Notes: generated from the letters alone by a model not told the origin. DNA of 34,544 nt from DAOTXK01 sp034435395 (GCA_034435395.1 DAOTXK010000140.1:1-34544); one strand, 5' to 3'. Shown: positions 16,969-23,426, numbered from the stretch's first letter. A program made the numbers and translations.

Positions 16969-18375
16969 TTATCGAATCAGATATTCGGCGCTAAACGGCC
17001 CCCAGCGTCCCCCCTGATCGATGGCCGCGATAGCCACCGCCTCAAAGCGTTCCGGGCTGAAGCCGCTCCACGTCAGCGAGTTGACCGGTCCCACAGTCAG
17101 AACCTGGTTGTAGGTGACCGCGCCCGGCTGGCGGAGCGCCAGCACATAACCAGACGCGCCGGCCACCGGCGCCCAGACCAGGGTGTGGCTGGCGGGATCG
17201 CTGGAATGGGCGCGCAGGGTGATGTTGTCCGGCGGCAGCAGGCCATCGGCCAGCACGGCCAGCGTGGCCAGGGCCACCTGGGTGGTGCGGGTGAGGTACG
17301 AAGGCGTGACGATCTCGATGGTGTCCCGGCTGTTATTCTGCCGCGCCGGGTCCTGGAGGGCTTCGATCAGCCGAACTGCCGCGTAGCCCTGCGAGGTGAA
17401 GCTGAAGTGATCGCCCCAGCGGCCTTCGCGGTCGGACGCCGGCTGGACCACGATCTGCAGGTCGGGCATGTACGTGCTGGCGATCAGATGTAACGCGCGG
17501 CTGAGCTGGCGCGAGGGAGACTGGTTGTTGTCGTCGGAGAACAGGCGGATCTGGCGGTCGTTGGTTTCGTTGTTGGGGCCACGAATGTTGCCAATGCTGT
17601 CGATGTTTAGTACGGCCCGCACATCGATGTCGTATTGTTTGAGGTACTCGTCTACGAAGCGGATGCTGCCCTGGCGGCCGGTTTCTTCGGCGGAAAAGGC
17701 GACAAAGATGATCGTGGCGCGGTGGGGGGTCTGGCTCATGATGCGAGCGATTTCCAGCATCGCCGCCACGCCGGTGGCGTTATCGTCCGCGCCGGGCGCG
17801 AGGACCGTCTGGTCTTCGACATCGTAGGCGACGCTATCATAATGGGCACCGATGATGATCACGCCCGCGCCGCTGCCGACTCCCTGCAATGTGCCGACGA
17901 TATTGTGCTGGAGGGTGGCCTGATCCTGCCAGTTGAGCGTAAACGGCTGTTCCCAGACGGCCAGCCGACCCTGGGCCTGGGCGCTGTAGGATTCGAAGGT
18001 TTGTTTGATGTATCGTCGGGCCGCGCCGATGCCCTGGGTGGGGCTGTCCTGGGCGGAGTTCACGTGGCGGGAGTTGACCTCATACAGGGCGCGCACGTGT
18101 GCCATCAACCGCTCGCTATCCACCTGGCGCAGCAGGGCGTCGATGCCGGGATCGGTCGGGGCTTCAGCGCCGACGCCAGTGGGCAGGATCAGCGGCACCT
18201 GAGTGCTGATGCCAATGGTGGCCTGGGGCGTGCTGGTGGGAAGGCGCGGGGGAAGGGTGGGCGGCGGCGGGCCGGTCAGGTTACAGGCCAGGGCGCTGAA
18301 AAGCAGGGCGACCAGGACAATGGCGTGCGCGGCCCACCGTCGCGGTTGGGGGTGAGGTGGCGGCTGGATGTTCAT
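16969..18375 (-). CDS. M28-family lipoprotein metallopeptidase
   Basis: This protein of about 468 residues has a lipoprotein signal ending in the lipobox ALAC, a Pro/Thr-rich linker, an M28 zinc peptidase domain and a C-terminal fibronectin-type-like module. Zinc-site motifs are GAHYDSV, PGADDNATGVAAMLE and FSAEETGRQGS, which supply His, bridging Asp and the catalytic Glu pair. M28 enzymes are aminopeptidases or carboxypeptidases, here probably anchored outside the membrane. ATGs at 18384 and 18375 are both in frame. The -10 element overlaps the first, so the second, which would lie at the transcript start, was preferred. The last 90 residues (SHTLVWAPVAGASGYVLALR) look like FN3. Confidence 0.92.
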   Translation of the reverse strand: MNIQPPPHPQPRRWAAHAIVLVALLFSALACNLTGPPPPTLPPRLPTSTPQATIGISTQVPLILPTGVGAEAPTDPGIDALLRQVDSERLMAHVRALYEVNSRHVNSAQDSPTQGIGAARRYIKQTFESYSAQAQGRLAVWEQPFTLNWQDQATLQHNIVGTLQGVGSGAGVIIIGAHYDSVAYDVEDQTVLAPGADDNATGVAAMLEIARIMSQTPHRATIIFVAFSAEETGRQGSIRFVDEYLKQYDIDVRAVLNIDSIGNIRGPNNETNDRQIRLFSDDNNQSPSRQLSRALHLIASTYMPDLQIVVQPASDREGRWGDHFSFTSQGYAAVRLIEALQDPARQNNSRDTIEIVTPSYLTRTTQVALATLAVLADGLLPPDNITLRAHSSDPASHTLVWAPVAGASGYVLALRQPGAVTYNQVLTVGPVNSLTWSGFSPERFEAVAIAAIDQGGRWGPFSAEYLIR

Positions 18376-18382
18376 GGGCCTC

Positions 18383-18412
18383 ATTGTATCATGGTTGTTG
18401 GCGTTCAGTCAG
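18383..18412 (-). promoter_or_regulatory. Promoter for M28 peptidase gene, suggesting a leaderless transcript
   Basis: On the minus strand CTGACT (18412-18407), an 18-bp spacer and TACAAT (18388-18383) form a promoter. The predicted start, about 7 nt on, falls next to the ATG at 18375. It lies back to back with the sulfurtransferase control region. Confidence 0.45.
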
Positions 18413-18510
18413 GATTACGGCGGTTTTCGCCCGAAAGTCGTCGGGTAAGCGTGGCGCTGGCCGCAGGGCCACCGCCAGGCGGCAGACTCTGGAAAATAAA
18501 TTATACAAAT

Positions 18511-18537
18511 ATGATAAAAATACTTGACTTTTATCAT
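18511..18537 (+). promoter_or_regulatory. Perfect inverted-repeat operator over the sulfurtransferase -35 box
   Basis: ATGATAAAA (18511-18519) and TTTTATCAT (18529-18537) are perfect 9-bp inverted repeats separated by 9 bp, and the spacer contains most of the TTGACT -35 hexamer. The position fits a repressor dimer blocking RNA polymerase. The regulator is unknown and no matching regulator gene is adjacent. The sequence is AT-rich in otherwise GC-rich DNA. Confidence 0.6.
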
Positions 18538-18551
18538 GGGTGTGTTATGCT
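18524..18551 (+). promoter_or_regulatory. Strong promoter of the sulfur operon
   Basis: TTGACT (18524-18529), a 16-bp spacer and TATGCT (18546-18551). The predicted transcription start, 6-7 nt downstream, falls on or next to the A of the ATG at 18558, so the first ORF of the transcript would be leaderless. Confidence 0.7.
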
Positions 18552-18557
18552 ACAGAT

Positions 18558-18668
18558 ATGAAACCTGTGACGCGCTCCTTCCCCATCATCCCTGTCCAGC
18601 CGACCTGTATGTGTACGGCGGTGGCGTTGGCGCGCCCGGAGGGGGAGCGATTCACACCGGCAGGGTAG
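18558..18668 (+). CDS. Leaderless leader-peptide ORF with Cys-Met-Cys
   Basis: This is a 36-codon ORF whose ATG coincides with the predicted transcript start of the sulfurtransferase promoter, so it needs no ribosome-binding site. Residues 13-20 read VQPTCMCT, with TGT codons at positions 17 and 19. It ends at a TAG (18666-18668) inside a small hairpin (GGCAGG/CCTGCC, 18659-18676), 26 bp before an intrinsic terminator. Leaderless cysteine-rich small ORFs that attenuate sulfur-metabolism operons are known in mycobacteria, and this has the same layout. Function as a cysteine sensor is inferred. It has no similarity to a known domain. Confidence 0.6.
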   Translation: MKPVTRSFPIIPVQPTCMCTAVALARPEGERFTPAG

Positions 18669-18694
18669 GGCCTGCCCGTTCCACCCGCGTGATC

Positions 18695-18725
18695 AAGCCG
18701 ACCGGGCCGCCTGGTCGGCTTTTTT
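18695..18725 (+). terminator. Intrinsic terminator (attenuator) in the sulfurtransferase leader
   Basis: AAGCCGACC (18695-18703) pairs perfectly with GGTCGGCTT (18713-18721), loop 9 nt, followed by T residues to 18725. It lies between the leader ORF and the sulfurtransferase start (18793), so it must be read through for expression. A second copy of AGCCGACC at 18598-18605, directly before the Cys codons, could pair with the same 3' arm and act as an antiterminator. Confidence 0.8.
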
Positions 18726-18792
18726 ATCGGAAGTTGTTGGGGGTTGACGGTTTATCGTTTGCCGAACGAGCATCCAGGAGAAGGAGTGTGCC

Positions 18793-19656
18793 ATGAGCGA
18801 CATTGCTGAGCGCGGTTATGCCCGCCCGGAAGTGCTGGTTTCGACCGACTGGGTTGCGGCCCATCTTCACGATCCCACCGTCCGCATCGTCGAGTCCAAT
18901 GAGGACCCGCTGCTGTATCCCGCCGGTCATATCCCCGGCGCGGTGGAGGTGGACTGGACCCATGACCTGAATCACCCCCTCATTCGCGATTACCTCGACC
19001 AGAAAGGGTTTGAGGCGCTGGCTTCCCGCATCGGCATCACGCCGCAGACCACCGTCGTGTTTTACGGCGACAAAAACAACTGGTGGGCCTGCTACGCTTT
19101 CTGGGTGTTCCAGTTGTTCGGCCACGCCAACGCCAGGGTGATGGACGGCGGGCGCATCAAGTGGGCGAAGGAAGGCCGGGCGCTCATCCGCGAGGTGCCA
19201 AACTACCCGACCACTGATTACCAGGCCCCCCCGCGCGACGACAGCCAGGTCCGCGCCTTCCGCGACCAGGTGCTGGCGCACATCAAGGCGGGCGGCCAGC
19301 TGGTCGACGTGCGCAGCCCCGCCGAGTATACGGGCGAGCGCCTGCACATGGAAGGTTACCCCAACGAAGGCTCGCTGCGCGGCGGCCATATCCCCGGCGC
19401 GGTGAACATCCCCTGGAGCCGGGCAGCCAATATCGAGGACGGCACCTTCAAACCGGCTGACGAGCTGCGCGCCATCTATCTGGAGGAGCAGGGGCTTCAG
19501 CCCGACCAGCCGACCATCGCCTACTGCCGCATCGGCGAGCGGAGCAGCCACACCTGGTTTGTGCTGACGTACCTGTTGGGTTTCCCGCACGTGCGCAATT
19601 ACGATGGCAGTTGGACGGAGTGGGGCAACCTGGTCGGCGCGCCGATTGAAAAGTAG
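18793..19656 (+). CDS. Thiosulfate/3-mercaptopyruvate sulfurtransferase (two rhodanese domains)
   Basis: This 287-residue enzyme has tandem rhodanese domains (about residues 13-130 and 155-285). The first is inactive-like, with a conserved YPAGHIPGAVEVDW. The second carries the active-site Cys245 in CRIGERSSHTWF, the form found in actinobacterial CysA2/SseA-like thiosulfate sulfurtransferases. The enzyme moves sulfane sulfur from thiosulfate or 3-mercaptopyruvate to cyanide, thiols or protein acceptors. A strong AGGAGAAGGAG site precedes the ATG. A SufE gene and a sulfite-oxidase-like gene follow. Sulfane transfer would release sulfite from thiosulfate, which the third gene could oxidise. The 408-bp upstream stretch is a control region, not a gene desert. 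Confidence 0.95.
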   Translation: MSDIAERGYARPEVLVSTDWVAAHLHDPTVRIVESNEDPLLYPAGHIPGAVEVDWTHDLNHPLIRDYLDQKGFEALASRIGITPQTTVVFYGDKNNWWACYAFWVFQLFGHANARVMDGGRIKWAKEGRALIREVPNYPTTDYQAPPRDDSQVRAFRDQVLAHIKAGGQLVDVRSPAEYTGERLHMEGYPNEGSLRGGHIPGAVNIPWSRAANIEDGTFKPADELRAIYLEEQGLQPDQPTIAYCRIGERSSHTWFVLTYLLGFPHVRNYDGSWTEWGNLVGAPIEK

Positions 19657-19674
19657 CGAAGACGGGTCTATATT
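19646..19674 (+). promoter_or_regulatory. Internal promoter before SufE
   Basis: TTGAAA (19646-19651), a 17-bp spacer and TATATT (19669-19674), overlapping the end of the sulfurtransferase gene. The predicted start near 19681 lies just before an ATG at 19683. It would let SufE be made when the upstream attenuator is closed. Confidence 0.45.
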
Positions 19675-19684
19675 CGGGGACAAT

Positions 19685-19732
19685 GGCTGATACGCTGGCT
19701 GACACGCTGGCTGATACGCTGGCTGACACGCA
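19685..19732 (+). repeat. Four 12-bp tandem repeats upstream of SufE core
   Basis: GGCTGAYACGCT occurs four times in tandem (the last unit ends CA), with the variable base alternating T, C, T, C, so the array is also two copies of a 24-bp unit. If translated from the ATG at 19683 it encodes repeated ADTL. Confidence 0.85.
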
Positions 19733-19767
19733 AGGGCATGGGCCTCCGGGCGCTGTGCCCTTGCGTG
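19727..19767 (+). repeat. 12-bp perfect inverted repeat before SufE
   Basis: CACGCAAGGGCA (19727-19738) and TGCCCTTGCGTG (19756-19767) are perfectly complementary across a 17-nt loop. No T-run follows, so it is not an ordinary terminator. It may be an RNA processing or stability hairpin in the intercistronic leader. Confidence 0.7.
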
Positions 19768-19820
19768 CCGTGGATACCCTGGGACAGGTTTTATGGTTGG
19801 CGAGGGAAGTGAATAGTCGT

Positions 19821-20270
19821 ATGCCCGATTATCCTGAGAAATTGCGGGACGTGCTGGATCAGTTCGCCTGGATCACCGACCGAGGCGAGCGCGCCGAGTA
19901 CCTGATCGAACTGGCGGATCGGTTCGAAGGCGTGCCAGCGAGCATCGCGGTGCGTCCCTATCCGGAAGCGAACCACGTGGCTTTCTGCGAATCGGAAGCC
20001 TATGTTTTTGCGGAAGACCGGCCAGATGGCAGGCTCAAATTCCACTTCGCGGTGGAAAATCCGCAGGGTCTTTCCGCCAGGGCCATGGCCGTCATCCTGG
20101 ATCAGACGCTCTCCGGCCAGCCGCTGGAGCAGGTGGCGGCAGTGCCGGATGACATCGTGCTCACCATTTTTGGCCGGAACATAGCCATGGGCAAGGGCCA
20201 GGGGCTGATGGGCATCGTGGCCATGGTGCGTGAGCACGCCAAACGGCGCTTGCGCGAACGGCAGCACTAG
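19821..20270 (+). CDS. sufE: SufE-family sulfur acceptor protein
   Basis: This 149-residue SufE homologue accepts persulfide sulfur from a cysteine desulfurase and passes it on for Fe-S cluster assembly. The acceptor Cys56 lies in VAFCESEAYV, and FHFAVENPQGLSARAM and MGKGQGLMGI are conserved family segments. The frame is open back to an ATG at 19683, but the first 46 codons of that version cover a tandem repeat and a hairpin, have weak GC bias at third positions, and extend past the N-terminus of known SufE. The ATG at 19821 begins MPDYPEKLRD, aligning with the SufE start. No cysteine desulfurase is nearby, so the sulfurtransferase may be its donor here. Confidence 0.88.
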   Translation: MPDYPEKLRDVLDQFAWITDRGERAEYLIELADRFEGVPASIAVRPYPEANHVAFCESEAYVFAEDRPDGRLKFHFAVENPQGLSARAMAVILDQTLSGQPLEQVAAVPDDIVLTIFGRNIAMGKGQGLMGIVAMVREHAKRRLRERQH

Positions 20271-20344
20271 CCGGAAAATGGGGTGCATGTCCACGGTGAA
20301 GTTCGTTTGCTCGCGAGAGAAAAACATGGTCATGGGTTCCGCAT

Positions 20345-21358
20345 ATGACGGACGCTGCTGACTCTCAATCGTTATCTCGTCGGGGTTTTTTGCGGAGCCT
20401 GATCGGAGCGCCTGACCGGGAAGTCGCCGACCCTGATCGGCCCGCCGATAGCCAGGTCACCTATGACGGCCCGGTGGTCACGCCAGCGGCCTGCTTCTTC
20501 ACCCAAACCTATCGACGGACTGGTGGCCCGCCGGTCGTCGATCTGGGGACGTGGACGCTGACGATCACCGGGCTGGTGGAGAAACCGCTCGTCCTGACCT
20601 ATGCCGATATACGGGCACTGCCGGCGATGGGCGAGATGCGCACGCTGGTATGCCTGGGGAACGCGCCGGGCGGCGACCAAATCGGCAACGCGGTCTGGCG
20701 TGGTTTTGATCTGGACGTGGTGCTGTCGCAGGTTGGCGTGCAGGCAGGGGCGATGCGGGTCCGCTTCGATTCTCACGATGGTTACAGCACCAGCGTGCCG
20801 CTGGACCGTGTCATGGGGCGGGGAGCGCTGATGGCCTACGGGATGAACGGGGCGGTGCTGCCGCCGGAACACGGCTTCCCGCTGCGGGCGCTGGTGCCCG
20901 GCCTGTACGGCTCCAAGTCGCCCAAGTGGGTCAGCCGGATCACCCTGATAAACCATGACCATCTCGGCTTTTGGGAAGGCCCGCCGCACCACTGGTCAGA
21001 CGCGGCGACGATTAAGACGCAGGCCCACATCGCCCGTCCGCTGCCGTATAGCGAAGTGGCCGTCGGCGAGCCGGTGGCCCTGCAGGGCGTGGCTTTCGCC
21101 GGGGCGCGGCGGATCACGGCGGTGGCCCTCAGCATCGACGGCGGCGACTGGATGCCGGTCACGCTTCGCCCGCCGGATTCCCCCCACGCCTGGACACAGT
21201 GGTACACGCTGTGGACGCCAGAGGTGCCGGGCGAGTGCCGGCTCAGCGTCCGCGCCAGCGACGATGCCGGTTTCACCCAGTCGCGGCTGGCCGGGCTGTC
21301 CGACGCCTATCCGGACGGCTCTGACGCCATTCACAGCATCATCCTGCGGGTGGTGTGA
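20345..21358 (+). CDS. Sulfite-oxidase-like molybdopterin-dependent oxidoreductase
   Basis: This 337-residue protein has a molybdopterin-binding domain (about residues 40-215) and a C-terminal Mo-co dimerisation (Ig-like) domain (about 220-335). The likely molybdenum ligand is the Cys in RTLVCLGNAPGGD. GLYGSKSPKWVSRI and FWEGPPHHWSD are typical of sulfite-oxidase-family sequences. The N-terminus has SRRGFLRSL, a twin-arginine-like motif, but it is followed by a polar stretch rather than a hydrophobic core, so export is doubtful. No haem domain is present. Position after a sulfurtransferase and SufE suggests sulfite as substrate; sulfoxide reductase or another oxyanion enzyme remains possible. 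Confidence 0.88.
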   Translation: MTDAADSQSLSRRGFLRSLIGAPDREVADPDRPADSQVTYDGPVVTPAACFFTQTYRRTGGPPVVDLGTWTLTITGLVEKPLVLTYADIRALPAMGEMRTLVCLGNAPGGDQIGNAVWRGFDLDVVLSQVGVQAGAMRVRFDSHDGYSTSVPLDRVMGRGALMAYGMNGAVLPPEHGFPLRALVPGLYGSKSPKWVSRITLINHDHLGFWEGPPHHWSDAATIKTQAHIARPLPYSEVAVGEPVALQGVAFAGARRITAVALSIDGGDWMPVTLRPPDSPHAWTQWYTLWTPEVPGECRLSVRASDDAGFTQSRLAGLSDAYPDGSDAIHSIILRVV

Positions 21359-21410
21359 TGCCCTGAGCGACATGTTCAGGCAGCGCCGCTGCGGTGGAAA
21401 GGAGTGAGAG

Positions 21411-21725
21411 GTGCCCGATCTCCCGGCGCTTTATCGGCGCATGCGTGAAGAATATCCGGAGGTGGCCCAGGCTTATGACGCGCTCGGCCAGGCGGCTTAC
21501 CAGGCCGGTCCGCTGGAAGCCAAAGCGGCCTCGTTAATCAAGCTGGCGCTGGCCGTTGGAGCGGGCCTGGAAGGGGCTGTGCATTCGCATGCTCGCCGCG
21601 CCCTGAGCCATGGCGCCAGCCCGGACGAGATCAGGCAGGTTGCAGTGCTGGCCATCACCACGCTGGGCTGGCCGACGGCGGCCAGCGCCTACAGCTGGAT
21701 CAACGACATACTGGACGAAGGCTGA
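21411..21725 (+). CDS. Carboxymuconolactone decarboxylase/AhpD-like family protein
   Basis: This 104-residue protein has the helical CMD/AhpD fold: AASLIKLALAVGAGLEGAVHSHARRALSHGASPDEIRQVAVLAITTLGWPTAASAYSW, in which only the pattern around HSHARRAL is diagnostic. AhpD enzymes use a CxxC thiol pair near that helix, but here the equivalent positions are Glu-Gly-Ala-Val-His, so redox activity of the AhpD kind is unlikely. The GTG start at 21411 follows AAAGGAGTGAGAG. It sits 52 bp after the molybdoenzyme and probably belongs to the sulfur operon. Its catalytic role is unknown. Confidence 0.82.
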   Translation: MPDLPALYRRMREEYPEVAQAYDALGQAAYQAGPLEAKAASLIKLALAVGAGLEGAVHSHARRALSHGASPDEIRQVAVLAITTLGWPTAASAYSWINDILDEG

Positions 21726-21828
21726 GGCTGGCCCAGAACTTCACAGGAAACGACGGGTATGGCCGCTGGCCGTCGCCGCCAGTACAATTGGGCCACTGTT
21801 GAAGCGCGGCAAAGGAGACAGGGCATCG

Positions 21829-22425
21829 ATGACCAAGACGCTTCTCCTGGCCGGGTTGGTATTGCTGTTATCCGGCGCGGCCTGCATGCCCGACCCGATC
21901 AGCGGGATGCAGACGCTGGTCGCCCGGCTGCCAACAGGCGAGGGGCTGTTGGGAGGGCAGGTCGCCGCCTTGCCGACGCCCGATCCTCACCCGGCGACGG
22001 CCACACCAGCCCCCAGCATTATTACCCTGCCGACGCCTGCGCCCACCTTATCCGGGTTGCTGGCGACGATGACGGCGGTGGCCGGGCTGATTCCCACGGT
22101 GGACCTGCACGCCACCCCCTACGTCATCGAGTTGCAGGGCCGCCCGCACTTTGTGGAGTTCCAGGCACCCTGGTGAAGCGCCTGCAATGCGATGCGCGCG
22201 TCCGTGCGACGACTGGAACAGACCTACCACGACCGGATTGATTTTCATATTCTCAACATTGATCATGGGTCCACCCGCGATCTGGCGTTTCGGTATGAAG
22301 TGGCGGCCATTCCCACCATTGTGCTGCTGGACGCTGACGGTCGCCTGGTGGAGAGCTTCGTTGGCTTTCGGACCGAGGAGGAGCTGGTAGCGGCGGTCGA
22401 GCGGCTGCTGGCCGCCAGCGAATGA
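21829..22425 (+). CDS. Thioredoxin-like lipoprotein with in-frame TGA at the first active-site Cys (candidate selenoprotein)
   Basis: One frame runs from the ATG at 21829 (AAAGGAG 11 bp upstream) to the TGA at 22423-22425, interrupted only by a TGA at 22174-22176. Before it: a lipoprotein-like signal (LLLSGAAC), a Thr/Pro linker and the first thioredoxin strands ending VEFQAPW. After it: SACNAMRASVRRLEQTY, FHILNID, the cis-Pro AIPTIVLLD and a normal C-terminus. The TGA therefore replaces the first Cys of WCxxC, giving W-U116-S-A-C119 if read as selenocysteine. The downstream coding half shows no decay. Neighbours include two further thioredoxin proteins. It could instead be a nonsense mutant or a sequencing error; no selenocysteine machinery lies in this window. 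Confidence 0.65.
22195..22208 (+). other. Possible SECIS-like hairpin after the in-frame TGA
   Basis: CGCGC (22195-22199) can pair with GTGCG (22204-22208), one G-U pair, around the loop GTCC. The loop starts with G about 24 nt after the TGA, within the range known for bacterial SECIS elements. The stem is short and the DNA is GC-rich, so chance is quite possible. Confidence 0.25.
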
Positions 22426-22511
22426 TGACCCGGTTCTTGCCTGGCCTGAGGCGGTTGTTTTGAGGAGGGAAAACGGCGCATGAGCAAAGGCGGAAGACGA
22501 GGAGTGGCCGG

Positions 22512-23426
22512 ATGAAGTCAGCCAGGCGAGGGGAGCGTCCTGCTTTGTCGGTCACCCGTCGGGCTTTCCTGACACTTTCCGGCGCGACGTTGTTGGGGGC
22601 CGTGTTGCCCGTCGAATGGGCCGGGGCCGCCCCCGCCGAGCCGGAGGTGCTGGCGGGGCGGGCGCTGGTCGCGGCCGCCGTACACTGCCGTCCCTCGCCA
22701 GAGGCAGCGGTGGTCCGTCGCCTCTGGCCGGATAGCGTGACGCCGGTGTACCGACGCCTGGGGCGCTGGTATGCCGTGCCCGGCGGCTTCGCCCGGCAGG
22801 GAGACGTGCAGCCCATGCTGCCGTATGACCCGGCTCTGGCGGAGCCGCCCGCTCGCCTTCCGGCCTGGGTGGCCGTCATCGCGCCGGTGGCTCCCGTGCG
22901 CGCCTGGGTGTCAGGGTCCGCCCCGCTGGCCGCGCGGATCGGTTACGGCGGGGTGCTGTGCGCGGTGGACCGACTGCCCGATGACAGGGGCGGGGAGTGG
23001 TACGCCGTCAGCACCGCGCCGGAGGGTGCTCCCCTGGGTTGGACGCCCGCCAACCGCTGGCAGGCCGTGTCTGACGAGAGTCCAGCCGACGCCGATGGCC
23101 GCGTCCTGCAACTGGAGGCGGCGCAGGCCCGGCTCCGGGCGTGGGAAGGCCACCGGGAAGTTCTGCGCGCGCCGATTGCGGTGCCGGAGTCGGTCCGGCG
23201 CGGCGAGTGGCCGGTTTCCGGGCGGATGCCGACCCTGCCGGATGGAGAACCGGGCCATTATGGCGCTGCCTGGGCCTTGTGGGGCGGGGGTGGGATGATC
23301 TATGGGGCGCACTGGCACAACGACTTTGGCGCGGCGGGACGCGGCTCCGGCTGGGAAGTCCCGCCGCTGGTGGCGCAGTGGCTCTACCACTGGCTGCCGG
23401 AGGGGGCGACGGTGGCCGTTGGTTGA
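22512..23426 (+). CDS. Tat-exported protein with SH3-like repeats and a degenerate L,D-transpeptidase domain
   Basis: This 304-residue protein has a twin-arginine signal (RRAFLTLSGATLLGAVLP, residues 16-33), two SH3-like segments (about 45-120 and 125-190), and a YkuD-like C-terminus. That domain shows VLQLEAAQARLRAW, GRMPTLPDG and IYGAHWHNDFG (about residues 263-273), aligning with the HGTYWHNDFG part of L,D-transpeptidases. The expected catalytic S-H-G-C is replaced by G-S-G-W (residues 278-281), so both catalytic His and Cys are missing and the family IHG is IYG. It is probably a non-catalytic cell-wall-binding protein. The ATG follows GAGGAG. It lies between two redox genes. Confidence 0.8.
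   Translation: MKSARRGERPALSVTRRAFLTLSGATLLGAVLPVEWAGAAPAEPEVLAGRALVAAAVHCRPSPEAAVVRRLWPDSVTPVYRRLGRWYAVPGGFARQGDVQPMLPYDPALAEPPARLPAWVAVIAPVAPVRAWVSGSAPLAARIGYGGVLCAVDRLPDDRGGEWYAVSTAPEGAPLGWTPANRWQAVSDESPADADGRVLQLEAAQARLRAWEGHREVLRAPIAVPESVRRGEWPVSGRMPTLPDGEPGHYGAAWALWGGGGMIYGAHWHNDFGAAGRGSGWEVPPLVAQWLYHWLPEGATVAVG

Noticed and set aside
18558..18792. Metabolite riboswitch (SAM, cobalamin or T-box) in the sulfurtransferase leader
   Set aside because: No consensus core of these classes was recognised. A leader ORF with terminator explains the region better.
19683..19820. 46-residue N-terminal extension of SufE
   Set aside because: It encodes tandem repeats and a hairpin, has low third-position GC, and precedes the conserved SufE start. 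It was kept as an alternative, not as the main call.
22192..22425. A separate 77-residue gene starting at the ATG 22192, after a 115-residue gene ending at 22176
   Set aside because: The two pieces are in the same frame and together make one thioredoxin fold. The ATG at 22192 lies after the second active-site Cys and has no ribosome-binding site.
23281..23426. In-frame TGA selenocysteine in the degenerate L,D-transpeptidase
   Set aside because: The catalytic Cys position is a TGG Trp codon, not TGA, so it is a substitution and not a recoding site.
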